A stretch of DNA of 13,017 nt from an uncultured Verrucomicrobia subdivision 3 bacterium (GTDB taxonomy: Bacteria > Verrucomicrobiota > Verrucomicrobiae > Limisphaerales > CAMLLE01): positions 1-13,017 of the forward strand of contig CAMLLE010000023.1 in NCBI GenBank assembly GCA_946480555.1, in the 5' to 3' direction. This document shows, piece by piece, positions 12,914-13,017 of the stretch (positions within the stretch are counted from its first letter, which is position 1; each line of letters starts with the position of its first letter). The position numbers were made by a program, and so were the translations under genes. The notes beneath the pieces are model-generated. The model did no database searches, was not told the DNA's origin, and saw only the letters and a program-made list of their open reading frames with translations.

Positions 12914-13017
12914 ATGAAAACCCTGCCCACCTTGATCGCGCTCACTTTCGCGGCGAGCGTCCATCTCATGGCCCAGAACACCAATTCCGATTCACCCGTG
13001 ATCGAACCGGGCGCGAC
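12914..13017 (+). CDS. Secreted protein, 5' partial (possibly SMP-30/gluconolactonase-like)
   Basis: Only the first 34 codons are in the window: MKTLPTLIALTFAASVHLMA, then QNTNSDSPVIEPGA. The start is a good Sec signal peptide with likely cleavage after LMA. The mature beginning 'PVIEPGA' resembles the opening of secreted SMP-30/gluconolactonase-like beta-propellers ('..vi.PGAk.eklagGf.FtEGPa'), but it is too short to be sure. It diverges from the DUF1080/oxidoreductase pair across a shared 264-bp promoter region. A lactonase would make sense beside a sugar oxidoreductase because sugar oxidation can yield lactones. No Shine-Dalgarno is seen before the ATG. The gene continues beyond 13017. Confidence 0.6.
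   Translation, partial: MKTLPTLIALTFAASVHLMAQNTNSDSPVIEPGA

Noticed and set aside
12650..12964. 105-codon N-terminal extension of the DUF1080 frame
   Set aside because: A proper signal peptide begins at 12649, so an extension in front of it would block export; the added residues look random and overlap the divergent promoter and start of the plus-strand gene.

Overview
The window looks like a chromosomal segment of a GC-rich, environmental member of the Verrucomicrobiota or a relative in the PVC group. The supporting signs are a secreted tandem DUF1080 protein beside a Tat-exported Gfo/Idh/MocA oxidoreductase, a secreted protein with a 'LPHFLDREGRHTLAPSLYDRDAYQ'-type N-terminus (quoted in parts below), weak or absent Shine-Dalgarno sequences, and intergenic hairpins whose accidental translations (NAEGAEERG, TAEAQRRGG) are familiar from large environmental genomes. 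This assignment rests on gene content and memory, not on a search. No tRNA, rRNA, CRISPR array, transposase or phage gene was seen.

Nine complete genes lie on the minus strand and one partial gene starts on the plus strand at the right edge. Reading the minus strand in the direction of transcription (right to left): (a) a secreted tandem-DUF1080 protein (11225-12649) and a Tat-exported Gfo/Idh/MocA oxidoreductase (9713-11155), 69 bp apart, a likely extracytoplasmic sugar-oxidation and cleavage pair; (b) a 0.5 kb gap holding four consecutive hairpin-forming repeat modules; (c) a membrane-anchored thioredoxin-like CPC protein (8570-9181) and a hybrid histidine kinase (6297-8573) joined by an ATGA overlap, a likely redox or metal sensing unit; (d) a foldback element (6133-6289); (e) a small secreted protein (5575-6033) overlapping by 7 bp a membrane protein (4133-5581) that looks like the ectodomain of PgpH-type 7TM-HD receptors placed on one membrane helix and a coiled coil; (f) a strong hairpin in the leader of a DEAD-box RNA helicase (1969-3978), whose stop overlaps the GTG start of an L7Ae/L30e-like RNA-binding protein (1649-1972); (g) a structured 168-bp gap and a class I photolyase (32-1480). 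Diverging from (a), a signal-peptide gene begins at 12914 and runs off the window.

The best candidates for something undescribed are the HD-less 7TMR-HDED-like receptor with its overlapping secreted partner, the helicase/L7Ae-like translationally coupled pair, and the RedB-like protein coupled to a kinase with a histidine-rich membrane sensor. The intergenic repeat clusters are the most striking non-coding structure.
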